DNA from: Aplidium turbinatum
Lineage: Eukaryota > Chordata > Ascidiacea > Aplousobranchia > Polyclinidae
Assembly: GCA_918807975.1 (NCBI GenBank)
Contig: OU964935.1
Location: 6,969,823-7,033,822 of the forward strand
DNA: 64,000 nt
Reading direction: 5' to 3'
Shown: positions 42,740 through 54,058 of the stretch, piece after piece
Position numbering within the stretch: the stretch's first letter is position 1
Layout of the letters: every line of letters starts with the position of its first letter
Translations under genes and position numbers: made by a program
The notes under the pieces: model-generated
What the model was told of the DNA's origin: nothing
Database searches by the model: none
The model's input: the letters and a program-made list of their open reading frames with translations, nothing else

Positions 42740-43770
42740 TTGTTTTCGATGGTAGCCTAATTGCAAAAGCAGAAAGCCTGTCATCTGCCACGGTTGAGCG
42801 CAGGATATTCTTGATCAGTTTCATTCTGCTGATGGTCCTTTCAGCACAGGCGACAGTAACTGGCGTGGTCGGTCAGAAGAATTCTAGTGCAAATGCAAAG
42901 ATTCGGATATATCTCCTGAAGGCTGTTCTTGTAACTTACGTTAAAAAAATGCTTGCCGTGACAAGTCCTCTCTGTTTCTCGATGACATAAATAAAACGAT
43001 TCAATTCCATTATTAGTTCGTTGGCATCAATGTCTCCCAATCTTCTTTTAATTTTTTTGCAGTGATTGTCCAGTTCCATTGTCCGCCCGATTAGCTCAGT
43101 GGTTACATGCCCGCTCAAGATCACGCTGCGCAAGTTCGACTATCGGGGTGTGCGCTTGAACAACGCATTTCAGGACTGCTCTCCATTCAGCGGCACCTAG
43201 TGAATGGAATAATTTCCTGGCAACACTTCAATAATCGGAAAACTTCACACTGCCAATCTCGGTAACCGGCCCTGCGTCAAGAGCATCTGCAGGTATCTGA
43301 AACTACCAAGAATAACCAATCAAGGCTTTGTCAGTCCGAGGATAAAGATTCAAAACCAACCAACAATTTTCTCTGAGACACCTCTTCAGGCTGCTAGAGT
43401 TGTACAAAAATTCAAACAACTTGTACCACTCCACGAGTTGGTCAAATCGCAAAGAAACAGAAGACATGGCCTGATCAGTGAGAACAAGAAAAAATTGCGA
43501 TTTGAATTTTTCTTCAGCAGAAAGACGACTCGAATCATCAGCACATTCGTAACCAAACATTCTCTTCCTACGTCGTACCGTGTTTTTTGAAAGCACCTGC
43601 TCAATACCAATAAGCTCTGCTATTTCGCGTGCGTTTGTGACCATTTGGTTAGCCTATAACCTGTATTTCGATAGTCTTCCAAAAACTTTGGCGGAGGGGC
43701 CCTCATTCCTTGCGAGGCCCCCTCCGATCGGAGGGTTCGGAGGGCGGTTGCTACGCCTCTGGATAGAACA
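42740..43770 (-). mobile_element. hAT transposon remnant with transposase pieces
   Basis: Minus strand. AREIAELIGIEQVLSKNTVR and RRKRMFGYECADDSSRLSAE, then EEKFKSQFFLVLTDQAMSSV (43644-43385) match the central region of hAT transposases of the ZMYM/DUF4371 type. TVACAERTISRMKLIKNILR and STVADDRLSAFAI (about 42865-42760) are its dimerisation domain. A SINE (43080-43367) splits the two. The CAGAGGCGTAGCAACCGCC end at about 43762 is the element's probable 5' terminus. Opposite end not located. Confidence 0.75.
43080..43367 (+). repeat. tRNA-derived SINE, family 1, in hAT transposase
   Basis: Head CGCCCGATTAGCTCAGTGG, B-box-like AAGTTCGACTATCGGGG, body TTGAACAACGCATTTCAGG and CAATAATCGGAAAACTTCAC, end GAGGATAAAGATTC. 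It interrupts the transposase coding region of the surrounding hAT remnant. Confidence 0.85.
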
Positions 43771-43979
43771 CACCTAAATTATCACAGCCAACCCGTGCAG
43801 TCTTCAAATTATAATTCCAGATATAAAAAATTATAAGTTTCGAAGCAAAAGTTATATGAGTGAAAAAAAAAATCAGTACCGTAGCCTACCTAACCTCGTC
43901 ATACGTAGGCCTTCATGTAGTGAAAAATTACATGACTTTGACCACTTTATTTTTTCAAAAAAACGGTCTAAAAAGATCC

Positions 43980-44040
43980 CAGACAGCAAAATCCGTCATT
44001 TTTACATTGATTCAACGTCTTCATTTTGCTGTCTTGGATA
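43980..44040. repeat. Palindromic MITE-like element, second copy
   Basis: CCAGACAGCAAAATCCGTC, TTGATTCAACGTC, then TTTTGCTGTCTTGG. Compared with the 22167 copy, the central palindrome is collapsed to one TTGATTCAACGTC. Confidence 0.65.
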
Positions 44041-44561
44041 TTACTAACTGCAGACAATGGCCAATGTTTCGATCTTATTAAGGATTGCCCCAGTGCAGTG
44101 ATATGATAGAACAAATTTGTCTAGGTTTGCTTCAAAATTTCAGATGAGATGATGGTTTTCAAAAATGATTAATAAGCTAAGGCTGCTAAGCACAATGAGA
44201 AAATTGTTGTAATTTTTAATTTCGGATTTTAGCGAAACGTAATTTTCCCGCCAACCAGATAGTGTGTTTTTTTTTGAGAAAAGTTGTGCTAACAAATGGT
44301 TTGAATTTGTTAAAAATAAAAACTTGAAAAAAGGGCAGGAATTTGTCACTTAGCTGGGACTGGGACATAACAATCATCTGGGATGCATCCAAAATTCAAA
44401 AAATTGGATACTAGTGGCACAAAAATGTGTTAAAAGTCGAAGAAAAAGAAGCGGTGTACCAGCAAATATCTAGGCCTATTGGCCCGTGATAGTTTTAAGT
44501 TACAATAGAAGCACTTCTACATATCAGTTTATTTCTTCTGTGAATTTTTTTCTTGTATCAT

Positions 44562-44940
44562 GAACCAATCCAATAGATGTTTGCTGATACACCCTTTTTT
44601 TGCGTTGAATTTTCATACATTTTTGTGGTTATACGCCCGGCTCAACATCACGCGGCGCTGCTTCGGCGATGCACATCTGGGGGGTGTGTTTGAGCAACGC
44701 AATTTCAGGACTGCTATCCATTCAGCGGCACCAAGTGAATGGAATAATTCAAATGATGGAATAATTCACGCTTAAAGGAGGATACCTCACAGCCCACCTA
44801 TGCAACAACGTTCTCATAGATTGGCTAAATGAAAACTGCTTGGACTTACAGCGTCATACGAAACAACAGCATGAGCCAACCCGATAGATGTTTGCTATTA
44901 CACACCTTATTTTTCAAAGTTATGTGGTTTTGTACATGAA
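44562..44940. repeat. Local duplication flanking a SINE fragment
   Basis: About 70 bp beginning CCAATCCAATAGATGTTTGC (44566) recurs as CCAACCCGATAGATGTTTGC (44877), each running to a TTGTGGTT / TGTGGTTTTG end. The SINE fragment at 44634-44776 lies between them. Confidence 0.55.
44634..44776 (+). repeat. tRNA-derived SINE, family 1, partial
   Basis: ACGCCCGGCTCAACATCACG, a rearranged B-box region, GTGTGTTTGAGCAACGCAA and CCATTCAGCGGCACC, then TGGAATAATTC duplicated in tandem. The 3' half is missing. Confidence 0.7.
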
Positions 44941-45989
44941 TTTTTTTGCGGCACTGTACGATTTTTGATCGAACCAAATAGCCGATTTTTGGAAGTAGAA
45001 ACTATTGCTATTGACAATAGTCTTCTTCAATGTATTAGAATTAGGCCTACTAATATTATTATTTATTTTCATCAGACACAAAATCCATAGAATTCAAATG
45101 TTTAACAACCATGACACAAAACACGTCTAACGTTAAACAACCAATCTGGTGAAGTTCATTGTCGGCTGAAGCACAAATATCTCACTCGTTTGAAAATAAA
45201 AAATTAGCATTCCATTTTTCCCCTTTCACAAAAATCTAGTAAATCTGTTGTTATGACAATATTGTGCTTTGAGATTGCACTGTTGCCAAATATCTGATAT
45301 TTTTAATCGTGCATGTTTATTTTAACATCATCAAATGTCAAAGTGAAAATTTTGTTAGTTTGTGACATTATATTTTGTAAAAATAATGCAGTGTACTTTT
45401 GCAGCCTTTGAATTTTTTACTCACTGATAATATTATCTACATCTCACATTTTAATTGTAAAATTTCAACTAAAGCTATTAAATTATTTTGTATATTTTTT
45501 AATAATGAATATGAAAACCGTCTCTAGTTTATATTTTGGAATCTGTTTTGTGAACTTTGCAAAAACATAAATCACGTGCTATATTTTTGCTTCACTTTCT
45601 ATTTTGTATCATTATCATTTTGTCAATCTTTTTTTTGAGTTTTGTTGTGTATGCCACAGGTAAAATATTGTACCTATTGATTATTGTATTGTACCTATTG
45701 ATTATATAGATACAAGGTAAGCATATGCTTCATCAATGCCTTCCAGATTTAGTTTAATAACCTTGTAAATTATGCATGTTGTATAGTTTTCTAACTTTTT
45801 ACAATATGTCGTATATGAAGTGATGATAAAAATAAACTTGATTGTAATGATTCATTTACATTGGAAATTCAGTGCAGAATTTTTTTATTTTTTTATTTAT
45901 TATGCCTAAGAAACTGGCAACCTTTTTGTCCAAAAAAAAATTCCAGCAACGGTTATCCTTTTATCTTACCTAAAGTTTCCAGTCGGTTA

Positions 45990-46112
45990 AGTTGTTTTTA
46001 TTTCTGACCATCGCAGCGAATACAAATCAATACCGGTCAACGTAGCAAATGTTTAGAAAAAGGTAGAAGTGACAAAGCGCGAACCTTAAAACGTGCTTGT
46101 GACCGAAGTAAG
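45990..46112 (+). repeat. Promoter-proximal block shared with the 62.07 kb hAT element
   Basis: TTGTTTTTATTTCTGACCAT, AGAAAAAGGTAGAAG and AACGTGC blocks in the same order recur at 62437-62543. Here the block ends GACCGAAGTAAGTAA, which offers a splice donor (CGAA|GTAAGT at about 46106) 0.8 kb upstream of the IFT46 acceptor. It could be the IFT46 promoter and first non-coding exon, captured by a hAT element, or simply a repeat. Confidence 0.45.
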
Positions 46113-46911
46113 TAAATAAGTCTTAGTTGATAGGTACAGATTATAATTGAGTTGGACTAGTGTAAAAACTTGATTATGTGAAGTTTCTCAAAGTTAAATA
46201 ATGTTTCAAAGATGTTAATTTGGAGATCGTTTTATTGGAGGAAGAACAAATTCCAGGGTAATTATAGAGCTCTTAAATACTGGTCTACATGTTGCGGTAT
46301 TTTGGTCAATCCATCAAACTTCCACACAATGTAGAAATGGAAACTTTGGCATTTGTTCTTCATGGATAACAGTTTCATCAGCTTTAAGTTGCCTTTTTTA
46401 GGTAAAATTTTCATTGCCAATATCCTCTGTTAAGTGGCATACAATGACCATTTTTAGGTGTTCGTATTTTTTTAAAAGTTTCAAACACATGCTTGATTTG
46501 CCCCGTACCGTGTTATAGCATATTATATACATCAGTTTATTTTGATATTATCTTAATAGCTATCAAGCAAACTGCAAACCTGGTATGTTTTTAAAGTCTG
46601 CTGAAAAAAATGAAACACCCAAAAAAGTGGTCCCCTTACACCAATGCCTCTGTTCACACTAATGGAGAGAAAGCTAACGTGGACTCAATAACTTCATGCC
46701 TTTGTAATTTCCCTCTCATCTCAACATATATCAAATTATCTTGAAATTTTTTTTTTAAATATTGAAAATTGATTATGCTGATGTATATATAATATTGTGC
46801 AGTTATGAGCCTACTCTTGACATGATTATGACTAGAGTAATATCACTGGCTCGCTGTACAGAATTACTATTTATTATTATTAAAACAGCTGTGATTATGT
46901 TTTGTTTTTAG

Positions 46912-48057
46912 AAAGTTATATTACTGAAGTTACCACTGTGATTATATTATAAATGCTCTTAATTTTAAATGGCAAATTCTGAGGAGGAAACTAAATTAGT
47001 TATTAATCAACACTACGACGAAAGTTTAGAAGTTAACGACTCTGAAGAAGTTGCTAGTTTGTACACTCCTACCCCACGCAAATCTCCTTTTGGAGTTACT
47101 ATTCCTCCAGAGAGAACATATGCTGACGGTGATCAGCGTCAAACCATGTCTTCTGATCAAACAGTTTCAGATGACATGAGCATGAATGAATATGAAATGG
47201 AGCAAAAGAATAAACAGGTTTCGGAAGCACCAACAAAACTACAAGCAAGTGAACACTCTGGTCAAAAAAGCTTTAGTGAAGGTGACTCGGATGATAGCGA
47301 TTCATCTTCATCAGATGATGATGATGACAATGCAGAGGCATTGGAAGGAGCGTATGATCCAGCAGATTATGAGCACTTAACTGTAAGTCAGGAAATAAAA
47401 GAACTCTTCCAGTATATTACAAGATACACTCCACAAACAATTGAGCTTGAACATAAATTGAAGCCATTCAATCCTGATTATATCCCAGCAGTAGGGGATA
47501 TTGATGCATTTTTAAAAGTCCCTCGACCAGATAATAAACCAGTTACTCTTGGATTGACAGTTTTAGATGAGCCGTGTGCCAAACAGTCTGATCCAACAGT
47601 GCTTGATCTTCATCTTCGTAGCATATCAAAAACTTCAGGCATACGTGCAATGCAAGTTCGCAGTGTCAAAGATGCAGATCGCAACCCCAAAGCAATAAAC
47701 TCTTGGGTAAAGAGCATGGAGGAGCTGCATCGGTCTAAGCCACCACAAAATGTCCACTACACCAAAAGCATGCCAGACATTGATCTCTTGATGGAAGAAT
47801 GGCCTCCAGAGGTCGAGCACCTTCTTTCTCAAATTAATCTGCCAACTGCAGACCTGGATTGTTCATTACAGACTTACACAGATATGACTTGTAGTATTTT
47901 GGATATCCCTGTTCACAAGAGTCGAATACAATCATTACATGTCTTATTTACGTTGTATTCAGCCTTTAAAGAACTTCAGCAGTTTCAGAACGTTGGTACA
48001 CCTGGTGATGCCCAAAGTGGATTAGCTAATGAGCCAGAAGTATTACATTTTGAATGA
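46912..48057 (+). CDS. IFT46: IFT46, intraflagellar transport protein 46 (coding 46969-48057)
   Basis: 362 codons without an intron. The acidic, Ser/Asp-rich N-terminal third (SDDSDSSSSDDDDDN) is followed by the conserved domain: EALEGAYDPADYEHLTVSQE, KELFQYITRYTPQTIELEHK, LKPFNPDYIPAVGDIDAFLK and TVLDEPCAKQSDPTVLDL. C-terminal blocks are MPDIDLLMEEWPPEVEHLL and LYSAFKELQQFQN. IFT46 is an IFT-B core subunit that binds IFT52 and IFT88 and is needed for cilium assembly. Start at 46969 is the first ATG after a strong acceptor TTTGTTTTTAG (46910-46911), so the 5' leader is spliced, by cis- or trans-splicing. Vertebrate IFT46 genes have introns, so an uninterrupted coding region is notable; a retrogene origin is possible, but the spliced leader argues against a simple one. 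Confidence 0.93.
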
Positions 48058-48149
48058 ACTTGCTAAATTGCTTACAACAAGTACCTTTATGTAGGTGTTG
48101 GCATTCTTAAGTGCAAGTTGCTGAATGTATACTGTAGTAGTAGTTCATA

Positions 48150-48440
48150 AATTCATATTCATTATGCTCAGGTCGTTGGACCACTCAGCATGCGACAACT
48201 CAAGTGCTTCAACTCAGCAAGTACATATCAGTTACTGCCAAGTCAGCAAATAAGATTTACGTGCTCACATCGGATTTGCTTGGTCATCGCTTTCTAAACT
48301 GAATTTGCTGACTTGTGACATGCTAAGTTTGGGCTTGATCATCTGTTACTTGCTCAGTTTCATCATTTACTAACTACAGCCACTTGCTGTAATGTTGCTA
48401 GCTCAATTGTCACTTGCTCAGTTGTCGCTTGCTTGGTTCA
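48150..48440. repeat. Degenerate CTTGCTCAGTT-word repeat downstream of IFT46
   Basis: Irregular repetition of words like CACTTGCTCAGTTGTCGC and AACTCAGCAAGTAC. The block GGTCATCGCTTTCTAAACTG with GACTTGTGACATGC and TCAGTTTCATCATTTACTAAC matches 60792-60885. An old tandem family. Confidence 0.55.
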
Positions 48441-49267
48441 CAACTGCTCACTTGTAGGAGACTCCATCATTACTATATAATTTATACGTAAAAATTTGAA
48501 AAGTTGATTGATGACACAGAATTTGAGGATTGTGAGAAGTTGGTTCATTGCTTGAAGTGTATACTTTGCAGACAAAAAGTTTTTTATGCAATGCACCACC
48601 TTCTTGCCATAAATAACTTTCTTTATAACTGAAACTATTTGTTACAAATTTCTTAACATCCATACGCGTACCACTAAACACATTTTAAATGATACATAGA
48701 TGTTTATTGGTTGCTGCAAAAAAAAATGTACCATAAATCAAGACACAATGTACAGTAAAACTGTTGAAAAGATCACAATTAATTGAATGTTATGAAAACA
48801 CAAGTTTTGTAATGGCAGGCATTTAATGTGTGTTATTTGTTATGCCATGACAGTATAAACTTAGTTTTTTAGTAAAGAATAGTTCTTGGAAATATAATTT
48901 TATTTGAAAAGGATTGTTGGTGACAAAACCAGAACCTGTTTCAGCCAACAGTGACGAGGCTTACCAGAGTAGTTTATTATATATGTTGAGTATTGTATGA
49001 AAAGCAATCACATTTCAATTATATACCATTTGTAGCTGCTTTGCCCCTTTTAAGCAACATCAATATGACGTTTTTTGACAGAGTATTTAATCCAATGTGA
49101 AGGTTATAATGCCTTCATCCTCTAAAGTGCATCCTATAATATTTGAACAACTCTTATCCTTTAAACTCAGATTAGCAAATATTTTGGATGCATAAATGTG
49201 TGATGGCATTGAAAATGGTGAACTTTTTTTTATATTACAAACAATTGCTGGCTTAATGGTCCCATGC

Positions 49268-49350
49268 AGTAACATCCGCCATTTTTATATTGATTCAACT
49301 TCTGCTGATGTTTAATCATTGTAAAAACGACCGATTTTGCTGTCTAGGTT
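49268..49350. repeat. Palindromic MITE-like element, third copy
   Basis: GTAACATCCGCCATTTTTAT, TTGATTCAACTTC, then TGTAAAAACGACCGATTTTG ending CTGTCTAGG. Same family as 22167 and 43980, with decayed left end. Confidence 0.6.
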
Positions 49351-51324
49351 GTTGGTTTGACTCTAATCGAAAGCATTCAGCTGTGTCTTGGCAAGACATT
49401 TAGTATTAGCAGTTAAAAAAAGACTATGACATCCTTTGTGCTTCTTTTGCTGTCCGTTGTATCAAATTTAGGTTTCTACTTATATTGTGCTGTAGTTTGT
49501 CTTTACAGCCAACAACAGATGGAAGTAAAATGCTTGTTACTATGTTTTTCCGTATTTCGCGTTTGACGTTGGATCATTCCTGACTAACTTACGTTCTGGC
49601 TGTAATAGGAATGCCAAACACTTGTGCTGAAAATGACACAACAAAAGTTAAGCCACTTGGGTTAGGAAATTGAACATTCGCAGTGTCGTTTGTGCATTTG
49701 TTTAATTTCAAATTTATTAATTACTGTTGTTGATCTCACCTTTCATTATATTATACTAGTTAATTAATTGTCACTAAGATATAACTAGTAAATGATTGGG
49801 CTGGTGTGTTCTTGGGACGTACAGTAAGCCGAGCCGCCGGAACAATGAATTATTTGGAAACACTAAATTAGTGGAAGTTTATACGAAGCGGCTAATTTGC
49901 AACTGTAGCCTACCTAATTGTGAAACTTCACAATTATTATAACCCAGCGATCGAAATTCCTGTTTATTTATTTCATTTTTTGAAGAATCACTACAAAAAG
50001 GACGGATTTTTCTTGCTAATAGCTGTTATGTGGCTTGATGTGCTGGATTGTAGATTGACAACAAATATATCGGCGTCATAAGCGGTGAGGAAAGGCCAGT
50101 AAATAAGCCATGTCATCTTTGAACTTTTCCTATTCCTGAAATGCTGTAGCTACATTCAGAAATTAAGCATTGTACCAAACGTTAGGCCTGCTCCTGGCGA
50201 AAATTTTGCAAAATTCCAACATTGTGGTGTCGAAATCTGTAAGGAGTAGTTTTTAACATCTCAGTACCGGTACTTGAATACATTTGTTGCAAAATTCGTT
50301 AGTTAGTGCGTTTTTGTCATTTTCTTTTCGTATGCATAGTTTAATAATAGCCTATTAGGTCTGGTATGCGTTTGAAGTTTTGTTTCGTATAATATTTTGG
50401 TTGTTTTCTGCGTAGTTTACTTTATATCGCTTATAATTAATTGATGTGCCCACTGCTACTGTAACAAATAAACAACTACTCCACTTACCAATGGCGTGAT
50501 TTACTACACGAATAACTCTCCGTTCCGCATACACATGATCTATTGTTCGCTAAGCCTTGGTGGTAGGTATTATACTTAACTTACTTACTGCAGAATATTG
50601 AAAAATAGCTTACAACAAAAATTTCAGCGAAAAATGAATCAAATGTTTGCAACTTTATTAAGAGATTTTTTCTGTTGGATCAGAGTTGAACACAATTTTC
50701 AGTTCAATTAGGCTACATTGCTTAAGCCTACACCATCAATATTATTTAATTAGGTTAAATTACATTGTTCTGAAATGTTCAAATTACAATTGCTTCCAAA
50801 TGTAGTAAATTACATACAAAAACAAAATGTTTCAATATTTATGTTCAGCGACGATCATTTTTTACAGTTTGATTTTATCAAAAAGAAGTATAACTTATTA
50901 TTGCATTTGATGAAGATTAGGTTGCAGTGTAAAAATCCTTTTTGAACCCAAAACAACGGCTAAACAAAAGATCTGATGTCATGAGTGCAACTTACCCAAT
51001 GCAATTTAGACCAAAAGTTTTTGAAATTATAACATAACAAAAAGTTTCAGTTGTATAAATGTTTATTTAATTACATTCAATTACTATCGTAATAATAAAA
51101 ATTGGCTACCACGAGGTAATTTATACTTCAATGAAAAGCTACTTCAATTTTTACTTCTGACATGATAACAGTGCAGATGTCGGTCTGATAAGGAACGCTC
51201 GCAAAGTCAATGAAACTAGTTGATCATGCACGACCAGCGTGGTCAGCTGAATATTAAAAAATGGTAGGTTTATGCTAACTTGAAACATTAATAACTCATA
51301 AATGTATGGATAATATGTCGGAAT
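49351..51324. other. Intergenic stretch, no gene recognised
   Basis: AT-rich with no coding signature, tRNA or clear element ends. TACCGGTA occurs at about 50266 and TAGGCTAC words are scattered. Confidence 0.5.
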
Positions 51325-51626
51325 CCTACAAATCTTTATCCTCGGACTGATAAAGCTTTGATAGGTTATTCCTGGTAGTTTCGCATAGGCCTACTTATAG
51401 AGACTTTTGAAGCAGAGCCGGATACCGAGATTGACAAAGTGAAGTTTCCGATTGTTGAAGTGTTGTTGCTAAGGATTTATTTAATCCATTAGATGTCGCT
51501 GAATGGAGAGCAGTCCTTAAAGTACGTAACTCAAGCGCATACCCCAAGAGTCGAACCAACGCCGCTTGATCTTAAGGCTTCTTCGTTCACGAAGTCACAC
51601 GCTAACCAACTGAGCTATCGGGACGA
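51325..51626 (-). repeat. tRNA-derived SINE, family 1
   Basis: Minus-strand head TCCCGATAGCTCAGTTGG with the GAACGAAGAAGCC insert, B-box GGTTCGACTCTTGGGG, body GCTCTCCATTCAGCGACATC and AACAATCGGAAACTTCAC, end GAGGATAAAGATTTG. It is followed at once by a decayed Mutator-like fragment. Confidence 0.85.
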
Positions 51627-51631
51627 ACTAT

Positions 51632-51775
51632 TCAGGCACGTTTAAACTACTCAAGGTTCTGTCCCTTTTTCCGTTTATTAACGTGCTGGTATATCGTCTA
51701 CTGCAGCTGGCACTATATTTTTTGTTCCAGACACGTGAATGACAAAAATAAAATGATGTGACGTTGCACCACTAA
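51632..51775 (-). repeat. Decayed fragment of the Mutator-like element core
   Basis: Reverse complement of CAGGCACGTTTAAACTACTC, ATTAACGTGCTGGTATATCG and TGACAAAAATAAAATGAT matches the central part of the copies at 27060-27255 and 52660-52855. No arms are present, which hints that this core exists as an independent unit or that the arms were lost. Confidence 0.55.
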
Positions 51776-52139
51776 AAATATTGTGATTTTTATGGCTCCC
51801 TTTTTTTCGATTCGCTTCAGTGATTTTTTCATCAAATGCTGGGTTTTTTTACCCACAGTTCTTTCTGCTCATCACTGGACGCAAGTCAGGCAAGTATGAT
51901 TTTTTTGCTTAATTTTGAGATATATTCATTTATATGTTAAATTTGAAACTACTGCATTAGTGTCAGCGCAAACCATTCAGGTACAAAAAAGTATGGTAGT
52001 CATGATTCAGAAGAGTTGAAAATATTTTCGGCTTAGTTTGCAATACTGGTACCTACCCGCAGGTAAATGTTACCCAACCACATGCTTCAAATAAGATGAG
52101 CCAAGAGGGATGTCTGTAATACTTTAGAGTGTTTTTATC

Positions 52140-53464
52140 CAGTGGCAAAGCAGGGTAGTTTTGACGAATGGCGGGAAAAGCCCGACGGCTTGTTTGCCTA
52201 AGACAAGACGCAGTGGCGGGGAGTCTGGAAGCCTCCCCCATTTTAAAAGATAACTTTGAATTTGGTGCATTCTGAGAGCATTTTTAACAAAAATGTGTGT
52301 ATGAATATTCCTGTAAAATGGTGCATTTTTCGGAAATAAAGCTAAGTCTCTATGTTTTCTTGTCGCTAATTCCTGGCTGAGATATTTGAAGGCAGTGGCT
52401 ATTTGACCGGCGCCGGTCTTTGAATCTGAAACACTATTTAACCGTCATTACGTCATTGTCCAGTCACTTTTTTTCTTTTTCTCTTTCAAAGCAAAAGATG
52501 AGAAGCGCGCATATAAGTTCTGAATCCAACCATTTTATTCAACTCGTTATGTGGCGCGTGTGGTACGTCGCCGCTTCCTATTCTAGAGGGACTGAGTTCG
52601 ATACTACCCAGAAGCGTTCTTTTTTTTTAACTAAATTTTGACCCAAAGTGCATTTTGTTGAGAGCAAAAATGTATTGCTTCGTTCGGCAAACACGGTCAC
52701 ATCAATCAATCATTTTATTTTTCGTCATTAACGCGTCCGGGACGAAAAAGATACTAACTACAAAAATCGATACATATAGACCTCCCAGCACGTTAATGAA
52801 CGGGAAGACGTGGCAAAACCTTGAAAAGTTTAAAACGTGCCTGAATTTAAAAATTATGTAGGCTACCATATATACCGTATCAGTAGTTAGCTTGGCCACA
52901 ATCGGAAAATTACCCCGAGAAATTCTCAAATTCCAGCAAATTAAAAAAACTCTAACTTTATTACTCACATTTGAAAAGACATAAAAAATAATTAAAAACT
53001 GACTAAAAAATGCACTTCGTGTCAAAATTTAGTTAAAAAAAATAAATAAAAAGAAATAACGCTTCCGGGTAGTATCGAACTCAGTCCCTCTAGAGTCGGA
53101 GGCGGCGACGTATCGCATGCGCCACGTCACAAGTTGAGTGAGATGGTTGGATTTAGAACTTATATGCGCTTCTCGTCTTTTGCTTTGAAAGAGAAAAAGA
53201 AAAAAGTGACTGTATAGTGACGTCATGACCGGTCAAATAGTGTTTCAAATTCAAAGACCGGCGCCGGTCAAATAGCCACTGCCATATTTGAATGTTTGGT
53301 ATTGGCAAAACTCTCTTTTTTAATGCAGTTTTGTTTAAAATTAGGCAAACTTTGTTTTAAAGACATAAAGAGACTGAAAGCATCATTCTCAATATCGTGA
53401 CATCACAAGCGTGCCAAAGGAGGGGGATTGAAACACCCAAAACCCCCTCTTGGCTACGCCACTG
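52140..53464. mobile_element. hAT MITE (CAGTGGCGTAGCC ends), filled with a Mutator-like element
   Basis: Left end CAGTGGCAAAGCAGG, right end TTGGCTACGCCACTG, with the perfect 8-bp duplication TTTTTATC at 52132-52139 and 53465-53472. Its own sequence (52140-52390 plus 53284-53464) aligns in inverse orientation with the uninterrupted copy at 61281-61719, for example GTGCATTCTGAGAGCATTTT and GCAAAACTC. The insertion is the Mutator-like element at 52391-53283. Confidence 0.9.
52391..53283. mobile_element. Mutator-like foldback element, copy 2
   Basis: Long inverted arms start GGCAGTGGCTATTTGACC. Perfect 9-bp duplication ATATTTGAA at 52382-52390 and 53284-53292. The intact copy of the host MITE reads ATGTTTGAATGTTTGG once at this place, which proves the insertion boundaries. 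Arms carry the tRNA-like stretch (GTGGCGCATGCGATACGTCG, CTGAGTTCGATAC). Core 52660-52855 matches copy 1 at 27060-27255. No transposase. Confidence 0.92.
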
Positions 53465-53472
53465 TTTTTATC

Positions 53473-54058
53473 TCAAGCTATAACAAAAACAATTCTACAA
53501 CAGTGCAGCTCATAGTGGAAATGAGGTTTTATCATTGAATTTAGCCTATACTTTTCTCCTGAGAAAAAATGCATCTTGAGCAAAATGAAACCTTGGTTAT
53601 GCTTACCATATATGGTAAGCTGAGGCTATGTCTCCTGCTCACTAAATCATGAAGTTAGTCTTTTCTTTTGCAGAATCTTTACCATTAAAAAGCTGATTCA
53701 ATTAGTTTTTTAACTTGTCGTCTTTTAGGTTATACAGCCTACCGTACCTTGTATAGCTCATATGTAATGTAATCTTTGCAAGTGACATTACTTGGAACCT
53801 CAATTCAAAACAGCTCAAAAGCACTTTTTTCAATTCTGAATCAAATTCAAAGTAAATCAATTGCTGTCTTTTGCACAGCATTTTTACTTGTATATATATA
53901 CCTTATGCTATGTTTTTTATGCATTTTTCATTTTGAAAATAAGTAGATACCGGTAGGTACTATTTTGAAAATAAGATTTACGTTTTGGATTAACTCTAGC
54001 TTTTAAAATGCATAGGCTACATTCATTTGGTAATGATTGCTTTTTTGTTTCAGGAATC
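53473..54058. promoter_or_regulatory. RPL36 upstream region
   Basis: Contains the acceptor TTTTTTGTTTCAG (ends 54053) only 5 nt before the RPL36 start codon. No TATA box or obvious first exon donor could be fixed. A palindromic ACCATATATGGTAAGC at 53606-53621 is the only marked motif. Confidence 0.4.

Noticed and set aside
47186-47380. Second plus-strand frame inside IFT46
   Set aside because: Shadow of the IFT46 coding region with low-complexity HHLHQMMMM sequence.
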